Shown: positions 1 through 7,178 of the stretch, in pieces
Position numbering within the stretch: position 1 is the first letter of the stretch
Layout: the number at the start of each line of letters is the position of its first letter
Assembly: GCF_002343915.1 (NCBI RefSeq)
Contig: NZ_NETK01000001.1
Coordinates: 7,082,001-7,146,000, forward strand
Source of the DNA: Nannocystis exedens
GTDB taxonomy: Bacteria; Myxococcota_A; Polyangia; Nannocystales; Nannocystaceae
DNA: 64,000 bases
Direction: 5' to 3'
Notes under the pieces: model-generated
Databases searched by the model: none
What the model was told of the DNA's origin: nothing
Seen by the model: only the letters and a program-made list of their open reading frames with translations
Translations under genes and position numbers: made by a program

Positions 1-48
1 CCGGTGCTGCAGGGGCCGGTGCTGCAGGGGCCGGTGCTGCAGGGCTCG
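1..48 (+). repeat. 15-bp in-frame tandem repeat (PVLQG x3)
   Basis: Three near-identical copies of the 15-mer ccggtgctgcagggg sit at the very start of the window. Each encodes Pro-Val-Leu-Gln-Gly. The array is cut by the window edge, so the total copy number is unknown. Confidence 0.9.
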
Positions 49-939
49 GAGTTCAGCGCCAAGGTGGTCAAGAACGGCAAGAAGGTGTGGGCCAAGGGCA
101 TGGACTTCATCGGCTCCGAGTGGGAGCTGACCGTCGGCCAGGTCATCGACGGCGAGGAAGTCTACGAGGACTACGTCCTCCGCATCGACGACATCAACAA
201 GTCGCCGGGCCAGGACGACGTGTACCTGTACGACGTGGTGCACCGCGCGAAGGGCTCGAACCAGTGGAAGCCGCTGTGCCAGGACGGTCAGGGCGGGCTG
301 GTCCCGGCGATCCCGGTGGCCAACTACTGGAACCTCGAGACCGGCGACCGCGTCGACGACCCCAACGTGTTCGTGTGGGCCTGCACGAACGCCGTCATCG
401 CCAAGTGCGTGCTGTGGGGCTACCGCCCGTGGGCGACGACCAAGCGCTGCAAGGACTGGGAGAAGGGCAAGAACTGCAAGACGATCTCGCTCGCCGATCA
501 CCACCAGGCCTGCACGCGCATGGCTCGCGCCGACTATTGCGGCAACGGCGAGCCGTGGACCGTCAACGGCACGGCGATCGACATCTGGGATCACCTCTCG
601 CCGCAGGTCGAGGCGCGCGCGACCAACTGGTTCATCGAGGCCGAGTGGAACCCCGACGGGGCCTACTGCCTCCGCGACATCCGGCACCAGGAGTACAAGG
701 AGCAGGGGCTTTATCCCAAGTGCTTCCTCGACAAGAAGGGCAAGCCCAAGAAGGCCCCCAGCGACTGCGGCTCGCTCGACGATCACCGGGCTCTTTTGGT
801 CAGCGCGTTCGACAAGTACGGCCAGGGCCTGCCGAACGGCGACGACGACGACGACGATGACGACGACGACGACGGCGGCTGGGGCGGCTGGGGCGGCGGC
901 CACGGTCATGGCCACGGCCACGGTCACGGCGGCCACTGA
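1..939 (+). CDS. ADYC-domain secreted protein, 5' truncated by window edge
   Basis: The reading frame is open from base 1, so the true start and any signal peptide lie outside the window. The visible part begins with three copies of the pentapeptide PVLQG, followed by a globular Cys-containing region. The motif ARADYCGNGEPWT, near residue 178 of the visible part, is the hallmark of the ADYC domain, found mainly in Myxococcota secreted proteins of unknown function. Several Cys residues (CTNAVIAKC, CKDW, NCK) suggest disulfides and an extracytoplasmic location. The C-terminus is low complexity: eleven Asp codons (841-873), a Gly/Trp stretch, then His-Gly alternation, which looks able to bind divalent metals (inference). 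Family assignment rests on the ADYC motif; the biochemical role is unknown. Confidence 0.8.
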   Translation, partial: PVLQGPVLQGPVLQGSEFSAKVVKNGKKVWAKGMDFIGSEWELTVGQVIDGEEVYEDYVLRIDDINKSPGQDDVYLYDVVHRAKGSNQWKPLCQDGQGGLVPAIPVANYWNLETGDRVDDPNVFVWACTNAVIAKCVLWGYRPWATTKRCKDWEKGKNCKTISLADHHQACTRMARADYCGNGEPWTVNGTAIDIWDHLSPQVEARATNWFIEAEWNPDGAYCLRDIRHQEYKEQGLYPKCFLDKKGKPKKAPSDCGSLDDHRALLVSAFDKYGQGLPNGDDDDDDDDDDDGGWGGWGGGHGHGHGHGHGGH

Positions 940-955
940 GCGCTCGCGCGAGCGC
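940..955 (+). terminator. possible hairpin after the ADYC gene
   Basis: A perfect 16-bp palindrome (gcgctcgcgcgagcgc) starts at the base after the stop codon of the ADYC gene and is followed by agcgcgcttt. It could act as a terminator stem, but there is no real T-tract. Confidence 0.35.
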
Positions 956-997
956 AGCGCGCTTTCCATCGCCCGGCGGCTGTGTTGCCGTCGGGCG

Positions 998-1903
998 ATG
1001 CAAGACGTCCCCGAGCTACCGGCGTGGCTGGCCGACCTCTTGCCGGTCCGCCGGGCCGTGAGCGTGCTGGCGGACGGCTGCCGGATCCACCGCATCGACC
1101 ACGGCGAGCCCGACGCGCCGGTGGTGCTGCTGCTCCACGGCAACCCGACCTGGAGCTTCCTGTGGCGCGACGTGATCGCGCGTCTGTCGGGGTTCCGCTG
1201 CGTGGCGCCCGACCTGCTCGGCTTCGGGCTGTCGAGCCGGATCGCGCTGCACGAGCACAGCGTCGAGCGCCACGTCGACGCGCTGGCCGAGCTGGTGGAG
1301 GCGCTGGGGCTGCGGCGCTTCGTGCTGGTCGGGCAGGACTGGGGCGGGGCGCTGGGGCCGGTGCTGGCGGCGCGGCTGCCCGAGCGCGTGGCCGGCGTGG
1401 TGCTCGGCAACACGTCGGTGGTGCTGCCGCCGCGCCCGCGCGGGACGTGGTTCCACCGGTTCGCGCGGCTGCCCGTGGTCAGCGACCTGGCGTTCCGCGG
1501 CCTCGGGTTCCCGCAGAACGCGCTGTGGGTGGCGCAGGGCGATCGCCGATCGATCCGCGGCCCGGTGGCCCGGGGCTACCGCTGGCCGCTGCGGCACCTG
1601 TCCGATCGGTCAGGCCCGCTGGCGCTCGCGCGGATGGTGCCGGACAGCTTCGAGCACCCGAGCATCGCGCCGCTGCGCCGCGGCGAGGCGTGGCTGCGCG
1701 AGTTCGTGGCCGCCGGGGGCCCGCTGGCGCTGGTGTGGGGCGAGCGCGACCCGATCCTCGGCCGGGCGCTGGCCCGCCACGAGCGGGCCTTTTCCGGTGC
1801 GAGCGTGACGCGCACGCCGGCCGGGCATTTTTTGCAGGAGGAGGTGCCCGAGGCGTTGGCCGCGGCGATCCGCGCGGTGGCGAGCCGCGCGGGCATGCGC
1901 TGA
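998..1903 (+). CDS. haloalkane dehalogenase-like alpha/beta hydrolase
   Basis: A 301-aa alpha/beta-fold hydrolase. HGNPTW at residues 47-52 carries the Asn of the haloalkane dehalogenase halide/oxyanion site. The nucleophile motif QDWGG places the Asp at about 114, followed by the Trp typical of that family. An acid in WGERDP (about 251) and a His in AGHFLQE (about 277) complete a triad. Length and motifs fit the dehalogenase subfamily; an epoxide hydrolase would normally show HGFP instead of HGNP. An upstream in-frame start exists, but ATG 998 fits the family N-terminus and avoids overlap with the preceding gene. Probably cytoplasmic; the substrate cannot be read from sequence. Confidence 0.8.
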   Translation: MQDVPELPAWLADLLPVRRAVSVLADGCRIHRIDHGEPDAPVVLLLHGNPTWSFLWRDVIARLSGFRCVAPDLLGFGLSSRIALHEHSVERHVDALAELVEALGLRRFVLVGQDWGGALGPVLAARLPERVAGVVLGNTSVVLPPRPRGTWFHRFARLPVVSDLAFRGLGFPQNALWVAQGDRRSIRGPVARGYRWPLRHLSDRSGPLALARMVPDSFEHPSIAPLRRGEAWLREFVAAGGPLALVWGERDPILGRALARHERAFSGASVTRTPAGHFLQEEVPEALAAAIRAVASRAGMR

Positions 1904-1970
1904 CGGGCGCTGGCCGTGGCCGCGCGCAGCTTTGCTGCGGGCCGGCGAGGCGGGTCGGGCTCGAGCACGT

Positions 1971-2277
1971 GCAGTGTGGACATTTCGCGGCGGCGGTGCG
2001 GGTCGCGACCCCGCGGCGCCGGATGTCCTCGAGGACATGCTGGGATCGGGGCGAGGATCTCTATCGACACCAGGCAGTGCGGACATTTCGCCGCGGCGGT
2101 CCGGGTCGCGCGGCCGCGGAGTCGGATCGGTCGAGGGACATGCCGGGGTCGGATCGGCGGGACGTGGGGGCTGCGGCGGCGGATCTCTCCAGTGAGGGCC
2201 ATTCGAGGCGGCGGTCCGGGTCGCGCGGCCGCGTAGTCGGATGTCCTCAGGGACATGCTGGGATCGAGGCGCGAGGA
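1971..2277. repeat. three-copy degenerate tandem repeat (about 103-115 bp)
   Basis: The 517-base gap after the hydrolase has no convincing gene. It holds three related units at about 1971-2056, 2074-2162 and 2190-2277. Each has, in order, a GGACATTTCG-like box (degenerate in the third), a GGCGGTCCGGGTCGCG stretch, a GGAT, and a GGACATGC box. Copies 1 and 3 have ATGTCC 14 bases before the ACATG; in copy 1 this makes the perfect palindrome ATGTCCTCGAGGACAT (2023-2038). The repeat is therefore built around the 14-bp periodic palindrome found throughout the window. Confidence 0.75.
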
Positions 2278-2383
2278 CGTGGCCCGGCGCCGTCGCGTAC
2301 GCTCACGGCCGGGCGTCGGGCGCAGGGCTCGCCGGCGGGGGCGCCGTGCGGCCGCGCGCGCGCCGGCCGTGGCTGTCGTGCAG

Positions 2384-2412
2384 GGACATGTTCGAGAGGA
2401 CATGTCGTGAAG
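2384..2412. repeat. 14-bp palindrome array, 2 units
   Basis: ACATG cores start at 2386 and 2400, exactly 14 apart, each within GGACATGTYN. The array ends about ten bases before the stop codon of the minus-strand gene at 2421. Confidence 0.75.
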
Positions 2413-2420
2413 AGCCGCTG

Positions 2421-3002
2421 CTAGGCGTCGACGTGGCGGTGGACGGTGATGACGCGGGTGAAGCGGCGGTCGAGGGCGTCGGCGTCGGCGACGTAGCAGG
2501 GGGCGAACTGGTCGAACAGGGCCTCGACCTCGGCGCGGACCGGCAGCTCGGGGTCGGGGTCGCCGACGGCGACGTAGGCGGCGAAGAAGTCGTCGGGGTC
2601 GCGGGCCAGCGGAGTGCCGATCGCGGCCATGATCCGGAGCACCGCCCCGCGCTGCTCGGGCGGGAGCTGGGCGGGATCGCCGAAGCGGAGGCCGGCGACG
2701 GCGTGCAGCGCCTGGGCGACGTTGGCGGCGATGTCGGCCTCGGGCAGGGCGTACAACGAGGCCATGAGGTCGGCCTCGTCGCACCACACGAACAGGATGT
2801 GCGGCGGCAGGGCCAGCAGCTCCTGCTGGTCGCGGGCGACGAAGCTGCTCATGTCGAACTCGAGCGCGCGGGCGACCGGGCGGACGGCCTCGGCGATCGC
2901 GGCGTGCAGCGCGGCGTAACCATCGGGGTCGCGACGCGCGACGGCTCGCGCCGGGAAGGCCTGCTGGGAGAGCGCCTCGAGCTGCGCGAGCGTCAGCGGC
3001 AC
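2421..3002 (-). CDS. hypothetical protein, last gene of the polyamine/DUF4178 cluster
   Basis: A 193-aa protein that I do not recognise. The frame stays open far upstream, but that part is Pro/Arg-rich, non-protein-like and made of repeats. I therefore place the start at GTG 3002 (VPLTLAQLEAL). The sequence is mostly helical and soluble, with no signal peptide or membrane segment. It has an acidic middle (WCDEADLMASLYALPEADI) and a DPDDFFAAY segment. It follows the FAD oxidoreductase gene in the same direction across a 453-base repeat-filled gap, so co-transcription is uncertain. Confidence 0.6.
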   Translation of the reverse strand: MPLTLAQLEALSQQAFPARAVARRDPDGYAALHAAIAEAVRPVARALEFDMSSFVARDQQELLALPPHILFVWCDEADLMASLYALPEADIAANVAQALHAVAGLRFGDPAQLPPEQRGAVLRIMAAIGTPLARDPDDFFAAYVAVGDPDPELPVRAEVEALFDQFAPCYVADADALDRRFTRVITVHRHVDA

Positions 3003-3117
3003 CCGGACAGGATAGCGCGGCCCCGGCCGCGCGGGGAGGGCGAGTGCGCTCGCCCCGGCGGCGAGATCGACGGACGCGGACGGCCGAGGCTCGCCTGTGC
3101 CCAGGCGTCGGCGGCGG

Positions 3118-3458
3118 AGGTGGCTGAAAGGCCAGGTCGCGCGGCAGGGTGAGGCGGCGTGGGGGGCAGACGGGCGGCGGGGCGATCGTGGATGTCTGAA
3201 AGGACAGGTTGTGGGCGAGCCGACGAGGCGGGAGAGGCAGACGGGCGAGAGGCGGGGTGAGGGGAGATGCCTGAAGAGACAGGTCGCGGGCGGATTGGCG
3301 GGGCGGAGGCAGGCGGGCCGCAGGGCGAGATCTTTGGAGGGACGGGTTAGAGCGGAACGGCGAGGCAGGCGCGCGGGGGGGGCCGCGCGTGGACGGTGGA
3401 CTGGGCGTTTTGGACAGGTTTGAGAGGACATGCCTGATGCGACATGTCCTTCGAGTCA
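3118..3458. repeat. ladder of 14-bp palindrome arrays spaced 60-75 bp, ending in a 4-5 unit array
   Basis: The gap 3003-3455 has no gene. Degenerate two-unit boxes occur at about 3118-3138, 3191-3213, 3267-3290 and 3328-3350. Each has the form ATGYCTGAAAGGACAGGT and is separated from the next by G/C-rich filler with GGCGGG and GGCAGGC stretches. The segment then ends in a tight array: ACTGG at 3400, ACAGG at 3414, ACATG at 3428 and ACATG at 3442, all 14 apart. This last array reaches the TGA stop (3456-3458) of the FAD oxidoreductase gene on the other strand. Confidence 0.75.
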
Positions 3459-5087
3459 CGCCGGTAACTCGTCGGCGAGGGCGTCGGGGGCGCTGCGGCC
3501 GAGGTCGGCGAGGGCGGCCAGGGCCGCGCTGCTGCCCTGATAGAACGCCTCCTCGAACAGCGGCAGGCCGGCGACGTCGGCGGCGCACGGGCGCAGGCGG
3601 CCGATCTTGGCGCGGGCGCGGGCGAGGGTCTCGCCGAACAGCAGGCCGGGGACGGGGCGGATCATCGCGTGGCCCCAGCGGGTCACGGTGACGTGGGAGA
3701 CCTCGGCGGCGATGCCGGGGTGCATGGCCGCCAGCGCGGCGACGACGTGGTCCGACCAGCTCGACGGATCGCCGGCGAGCAGGCGACGTCGTTGCGCGGC
3801 GAGCTCGGCGGGGCCGTCGCCGCACAGGGGTTCGTAGTAGGTGAGGACGGCGCCGGGGCGGCGCTGGTCGGCGGGCTCGCCGTGGGTCGCGACGACGTAG
3901 CCGAGGCTGGGGCCGGCGAGCGGGACGTTGTCCCACGCGAGGCGGGCGCCGATGCCTCGCGGGGCGGTGCGCACCTCGACGCTGGCCACCAGCCAGGGGG
4001 CGTAGGTCAGCGCGCCGGCGGGCAGCGGATCGGCGCCGACGAGCAGGCGGCCGAGGACGAAGCGCGGGGCGGCCCACAAGATCGCCCGGGCATGCACGCG
4101 CAGGCGTCGGCCGTCGGCCGGGCGATGGACGCGGAGCTCGCCGGCGTGCGGATCGACGGCGACGACGGCGGCGCCGCGGTGCAGTCGATCGCCGAGATCG
4201 GCGCGCTCCAGCATGCCGCGGACGAGGCGCGCGTTGCCTTCGGGCCAGGTGAGGATGAAGCCGCCGCGGGTCTCCTCGAGGCCGCGGGCGAGGAAGTGGT
4301 GCAGGCCGGCGAAGGCCGAGGTCTGGGCGAGGGTGCAGCCGTAGTCGTCGCGGCAGGCGTAGTCGAGGGCCCAGCGCAGGCGTTCGCTGTGCAGGCCGAG
4401 GTCGTCGAGGTAGGCGGCGAAGGAGACGGCGTCGAGGTGGCGCAGCTCGGCGCTGCTGCGGGCGACGGGGATGGCGAACAGCGGGCGGCCGTCGGCGCCG
4501 CGCCGGCCGTCGAGCGCGCGCAGGTGGGCGTGCCAGCGGGCCCACTGGGCGGCCTCGTCGGCGGTCTCGCCGGCGGCGGGGTAGAGGCCCTCGTACCAGC
4601 GGCCGCGGCCGAAGTGGCGCTCGAGCGGGGCGGCGGCGATCGCCGAGGGCGCGTACTCGGGGCGCCCGCGGGCGTCGCGGCCGAGGATGACGCCGAGGTC
4701 CTCCAGCAAGCGCTCGAGCGCGGGGCAGCCGGGCGGCGGGGTCGGGAGGTAGTGGGCCCCGAGCGGATGGCGCGAGCGCGGCAGCTCGCCGCCGCGGGCG
4801 GTGCCGCCGACGTCGTCCTCGAGCTCGAACAGGTGGACGTCGGTGAGGCCCGCCCGCCGCAGGCGCCAGGCGGCGGCGCTGCCGGCCACGCCGGCGCCGA
4901 CGAGCGCGACCTCGGTGTGGATGGTCTCGTGGACAGGTCCTTCTCGCCATGTCCCTTCGCGCAGGTGATGCCCGCGCTCGGGGTCGGGGCCGGCGAATTC
5001 GACCACCGGCGGCGGCGGCCGGCCGGGGCCGCAGGCGGCGGACGCGACGGTGCCGGCCGCCGCGCCGAGGAAGCCGCGCCGCTTCAC
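3456..5087 (-). CDS. Tat-exported FAD-dependent amine oxidase-like oxidoreductase
   Basis: A 543-aa protein starting at GTG 5087. Residues 1-20 are a twin-arginine signal (KRRGFLGAA) ending in ASAAC, a possible lipobox, so it is probably folded before export and may be lipid-anchored. After a linker of about 35 residues comes a Rossmann motif (VALVGAGVAGSAAAWRL, about 60-77) and FELEDDVGG, typical of flavin monoamine oxidase-like proteins. Downstream genes on the same strand encode an unknown protein; upstream is a membrane aminopropyltransferase, so a polyamine-related substrate is a reasonable inference. The export-to-domain linker is encoded by a 14-bp palindrome array (4919-4970), and the stop codon touches another array. 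Confidence 0.8.
   Translation of the reverse strand: MKRRGFLGAAAGTVASAACGPGRPPPPVVEFAGPDPERGHHLREGTWREGPVHETIHTEVALVGAGVAGSAAAWRLRRAGLTDVHLFELEDDVGGTARGGELPRSRHPLGAHYLPTPPPGCPALERLLEDLGVILGRDARGRPEYAPSAIAAAPLERHFGRGRWYEGLYPAAGETADEAAQWARWHAHLRALDGRRGADGRPLFAIPVARSSAELRHLDAVSFAAYLDDLGLHSERLRWALDYACRDDYGCTLAQTSAFAGLHHFLARGLEETRGGFILTWPEGNARLVRGMLERADLGDRLHRGAAVVAVDPHAGELRVHRPADGRRLRVHARAILWAAPRFVLGRLLVGADPLPAGALTYAPWLVASVEVRTAPRGIGARLAWDNVPLAGPSLGYVVATHGEPADQRRPGAVLTYYEPLCGDGPAELAAQRRRLLAGDPSSWSDHVVAALAAMHPGIAAEVSHVTVTRWGHAMIRPVPGLLFGETLARARAKIGRLRPCAADVAGLPLFEEAFYQGSSAALAALADLGRSAPDALADELPA
4919..4970. repeat. 14-bp palindrome array, 4 units, inside a CDS
   Basis: Cores GGATGGTC (4919), ACAGGTCC (4933), CCATGTCC (4947) and GCAGGTG (4961) are exactly 14 apart. 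On the minus strand they encode the linker HHLREGTWREGPVHETIH between the Tat signal and the FAD domain. The reading frame is intact. Confidence 0.75.
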
Positions 5088-5153
5088 GCAGGGGCTCCGC
5101 GAGGGCGCGGGTGACGGGTCCCCTCGCGTGCAGGCGCGAGAGTGGCCCGAAGA

Positions 5154-5190
5154 TCATGTCCTCTTGGACATGCTTCAGGAGACATATGGT
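5154..5190. repeat. 14-bp palindrome array, 3 units, intergenic
   Basis: Cores TCATGTCC (5154), ACATGC (5168) and ACATAT (5182) are 14 apart. They lie in the 112-base gap between the stop of the aminopropyltransferase gene and the start of the FAD oxidoreductase gene, both minus strand, so the array would be within a shared mRNA if the genes are co-transcribed. Confidence 0.8.
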
Positions 5191-5199
5191 CCGTCCGGC

Positions 5200-6738
5200 T
5201 CACCCGCGGCCTCCGCGGCCGGGCAGGGTGCGCAGGTCTTCCTCGTAGTAGTGGACCAGCAGCTGGTCGTTGAGGCGGTTGACGTCGACGTCGGGCGGCC
5301 GCTGGTCGCGGGGGAACACGAACAGGGTCGGCAGGAGGGCGTCGTCGAGGAAGCGCAGCGGGACGTCGGCGAGGCGGGTCGGCTCGGGGCGCGGGGCCGG
5401 GGACACGAGGACGAAGCCCCAGTCGCCGAACGACGGCACGTGGGCGTGGTAGGGGCGCGGGTGCAGCTCGGCGGCGGCGAGGGTCTTGACCACGCACCAG
5501 AACGAGCGCGGCGCCAGGTACGGCGAGGTCGCCTGGATCACGCCGACCCCGGCGGGCGCGAGGGCGCGGCGCAGCAGGCGGTAGAACGAGCCGGTGTAGA
5601 GCTTGCCGAGCGAGAAGTTGTTGGGGTCGGGCAGGTCGACGACGGCGACGTCGTAGACCTCGCTGCTCGTTCGGACATGTTCTTCGAGCCAGCGCATGGC
5701 GTCGGCGTTGTGGACGCGGACGCGCGGGTCGGACAGGCTGCCGCGGTTGATGCGGACCAGCAGCGGGTCGCGGCCGAACAGGCGGGTCATGCCGGGGTCG
5801 AGGTCGACGAGGTCGACGCGCTCGAGGCTCGGGTACTTGAGCAGCTCGCGCACCGCCAGGCCGTCGCCGCCGCCGAGCACGAGGGCGCGGCGCGGGGCGA
5901 CGCCGGCGAGCGCGGGGTGGACCAGGGCCTCGTGGTAGCGGTGCTCGTCGCTGCTGGCGAACTGCAGGTTGCCGTCGATGTAGAGGCGGATGTCGTCGCC
6001 GCTGCGGGTGATCGACAGGCGCTGGTAGGCGGTCTTCTCGGAGAAGATGACGGGCGCGTCGAACAGCTCGCGCTCGGCCAGGCGCTCGAGCCGGCCGCCG
6101 AGCAAAAGGCCGCCTGCGAGCGCGGCGCAGACCAGCGCGGCCTGAACGAGGACGGCGCGCGGGCGCGCCAGCTGGGCGCGGAACACCCACGCGCAGGCCA
6201 GCGCGACCGCGGCGTTGAACAGGCCGCACACCAGGCTGGTGCGCACCAGGCCGAGGTGGGGCAGGAGCGCCAGCGGGAACAGCAGGCTGGCCAGCAGCGC
6301 GCCGACGTAGTCGAACGCGAGCACCCGCGCGACCGTGTCCTTCAGCTCCTGGCCGTCGCCGACGATCCGCATGAGCAGCGGGATCTCGAGGCCCACCATG
6401 GTGCCGACGATCACCAGGATCGAGAACAGCAGCGGGCGCACGCTGGCGAGGTAGGCGTAGCCGTAGAACAGCGCCACCGCCGACAGGCCGCCGACCACGG
6501 CGATCACCAGCTGGACGGCGATGAAGCGGGCGTGCAGGTCCCGCGCCACGAACTTGCTCAGCCACGAGCCGAGGCCCATCGCGCTGAGGTAGACGCCGAT
6601 CACCAGGCTCCACTGGGTGACGCTGTCGCCCAGCAGGTAGCTCGCCATGGTCGCGGCGATCAGCTCGTAGACGAGGCCGCAGGTGGCGACCACCAGCACC
6701 GAGGCGAGCAGCAGGCGGGTCCCGGGCGCGGCCGACAT
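5200..6738 (-). CDS. speE: membrane-fused spermidine synthase-like aminopropyltransferase
   Basis: A 512-aa protein with two parts. Residues 1 to about 215 form about seven hydrophobic helices (from LLLASVLVVATCGLVYEL). Residues about 225-512 form a polyamine aminopropyltransferase fold: LYIDGNLQFASSDEHRYHE, the AdoMet-type site LVLGGGDGLAVREL, the acidic turn DLDPGM, and DLPDPNNFSLGKLYTGSFY, matching the conserved DxPDP...LY..FY region. The membrane-fused form is known in DUF350/DUF4178 clusters. ATG 6738 lies one base after the stop of the small membrane gene, implying translational coupling, and it is inside an ACATGTC box. Whether it makes spermidine or acts on another substrate is unknown. 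Confidence 0.85.
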   Translation of the reverse strand: MSAAPGTRLLLASVLVVATCGLVYELIAATMASYLLGDSVTQWSLVIGVYLSAMGLGSWLSKFVARDLHARFIAVQLVIAVVGGLSAVALFYGYAYLASVRPLLFSILVIVGTMVGLEIPLLMRIVGDGQELKDTVARVLAFDYVGALLASLLFPLALLPHLGLVRTSLVCGLFNAAVALACAWVFRAQLARPRAVLVQAALVCAALAGGLLLGGRLERLAERELFDAPVIFSEKTAYQRLSITRSGDDIRLYIDGNLQFASSDEHRYHEALVHPALAGVAPRRALVLGGGDGLAVRELLKYPSLERVDLVDLDPGMTRLFGRDPLLVRINRGSLSDPRVRVHNADAMRWLEEHVRTSSEVYDVAVVDLPDPNNFSLGKLYTGSFYRLLRRALAPAGVGVIQATSPYLAPRSFWCVVKTLAAAELHPRPYHAHVPSFGDWGFVLVSPAPRPEPTRLADVPLRFLDDALLPTLFVFPRDQRPPDVDVNRLNDQLLVHYYEEDLRTLPGRGGRG

Positions 6739-6739
6739 G

Positions 6740-6925
6740 TCACTTGCCGCCGTGATAGCCGCCGCCCAGCCAGACGAAGGCCGCCCGCCCGCGCACGGTG
6801 CCGTCGGGGTCGCGCTCGACCTTGCCGCGCTCGGGGGTGCCGGCCAGCAGGAAGCCCGAGCGCGCCCCCAACAGGAGCAGCAGCAGGGCGGCGACGGAGC
6901 AGATCCAGTAGGTCGTTCGAAACAT
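6740..6925 (-). CDS. small single-pass membrane protein
   Basis: A 61-aa protein: a hydrophobic helix at about residues 8-28 and a short polar tail ending in WLGGGYHGGK. It sits one base upstream of the speE-like gene, so translation is probably coupled. Its place in a DUF4178/speE cluster, its size and its Gly-rich C-terminus are reminiscent of the DUF4247-type small proteins in actinobacterial versions of this cluster, but homology is not shown. ATG 6925 lies within an ACATGT box that is followed on the plus strand by an ACAGGT box 13 bases later. Confidence 0.7.
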   Translation of the reverse strand: MFRTTYWICSVAALLLLLLGARSGFLLAGTPERGKVERDPDGTVRGRAAFVWLGGGYHGGK

Positions 6926-7128
6926 GTCAAAGGGACAGGTGGCGGGGAACGTCGGAGGCGCCCGCTCGGGCCGGGTCGGTCGCGCGAGGCGACGCCGCGA
7001 GCCGGGGCAGGGGGATGGAGGATGCGCGCCTCCGCGAGGCGGGAGGAGCTGCCCGGCGACGTGGCCCGCCCGGGGCCATCGAGCCGAGGCGTGACGGCCC
7101 GCACGGCCGCGGTCCGAACGGCACAGCG

Positions 7129-7178
7129 AAATGGCCTTCAGAACATGTTTGGAAGGACATGGTCATGGGGTCACGTCG
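7129..7178. repeat. 14-bp palindrome array, 3-4 units
   Basis: Cores AAATGGCC (7129), ACATGTTT (7143), ACATGGTC (7157) and TCACGTCG (7171) are 14 apart. The last covers the stop codon of the DUF4178 gene. The array is in the 245-base gap between the DUF4178 pair and the small membrane gene; I see no other feature in that gap. Confidence 0.75.

Noticed and set aside
3003..3431. N-terminal extension of the unknown minus-strand protein ending at 2421
   Set aside because: The extension is built of repeat-derived Pro/Arg/Ser sequence and has no start signal; GTG 3002 gives a compact protein.
1576..5157. Long minus-strand frame spanning several genes
   Set aside because: Its product is Arg/Pro/Ser-rich and covers real genes in another frame; it also runs through the repeat ladder.
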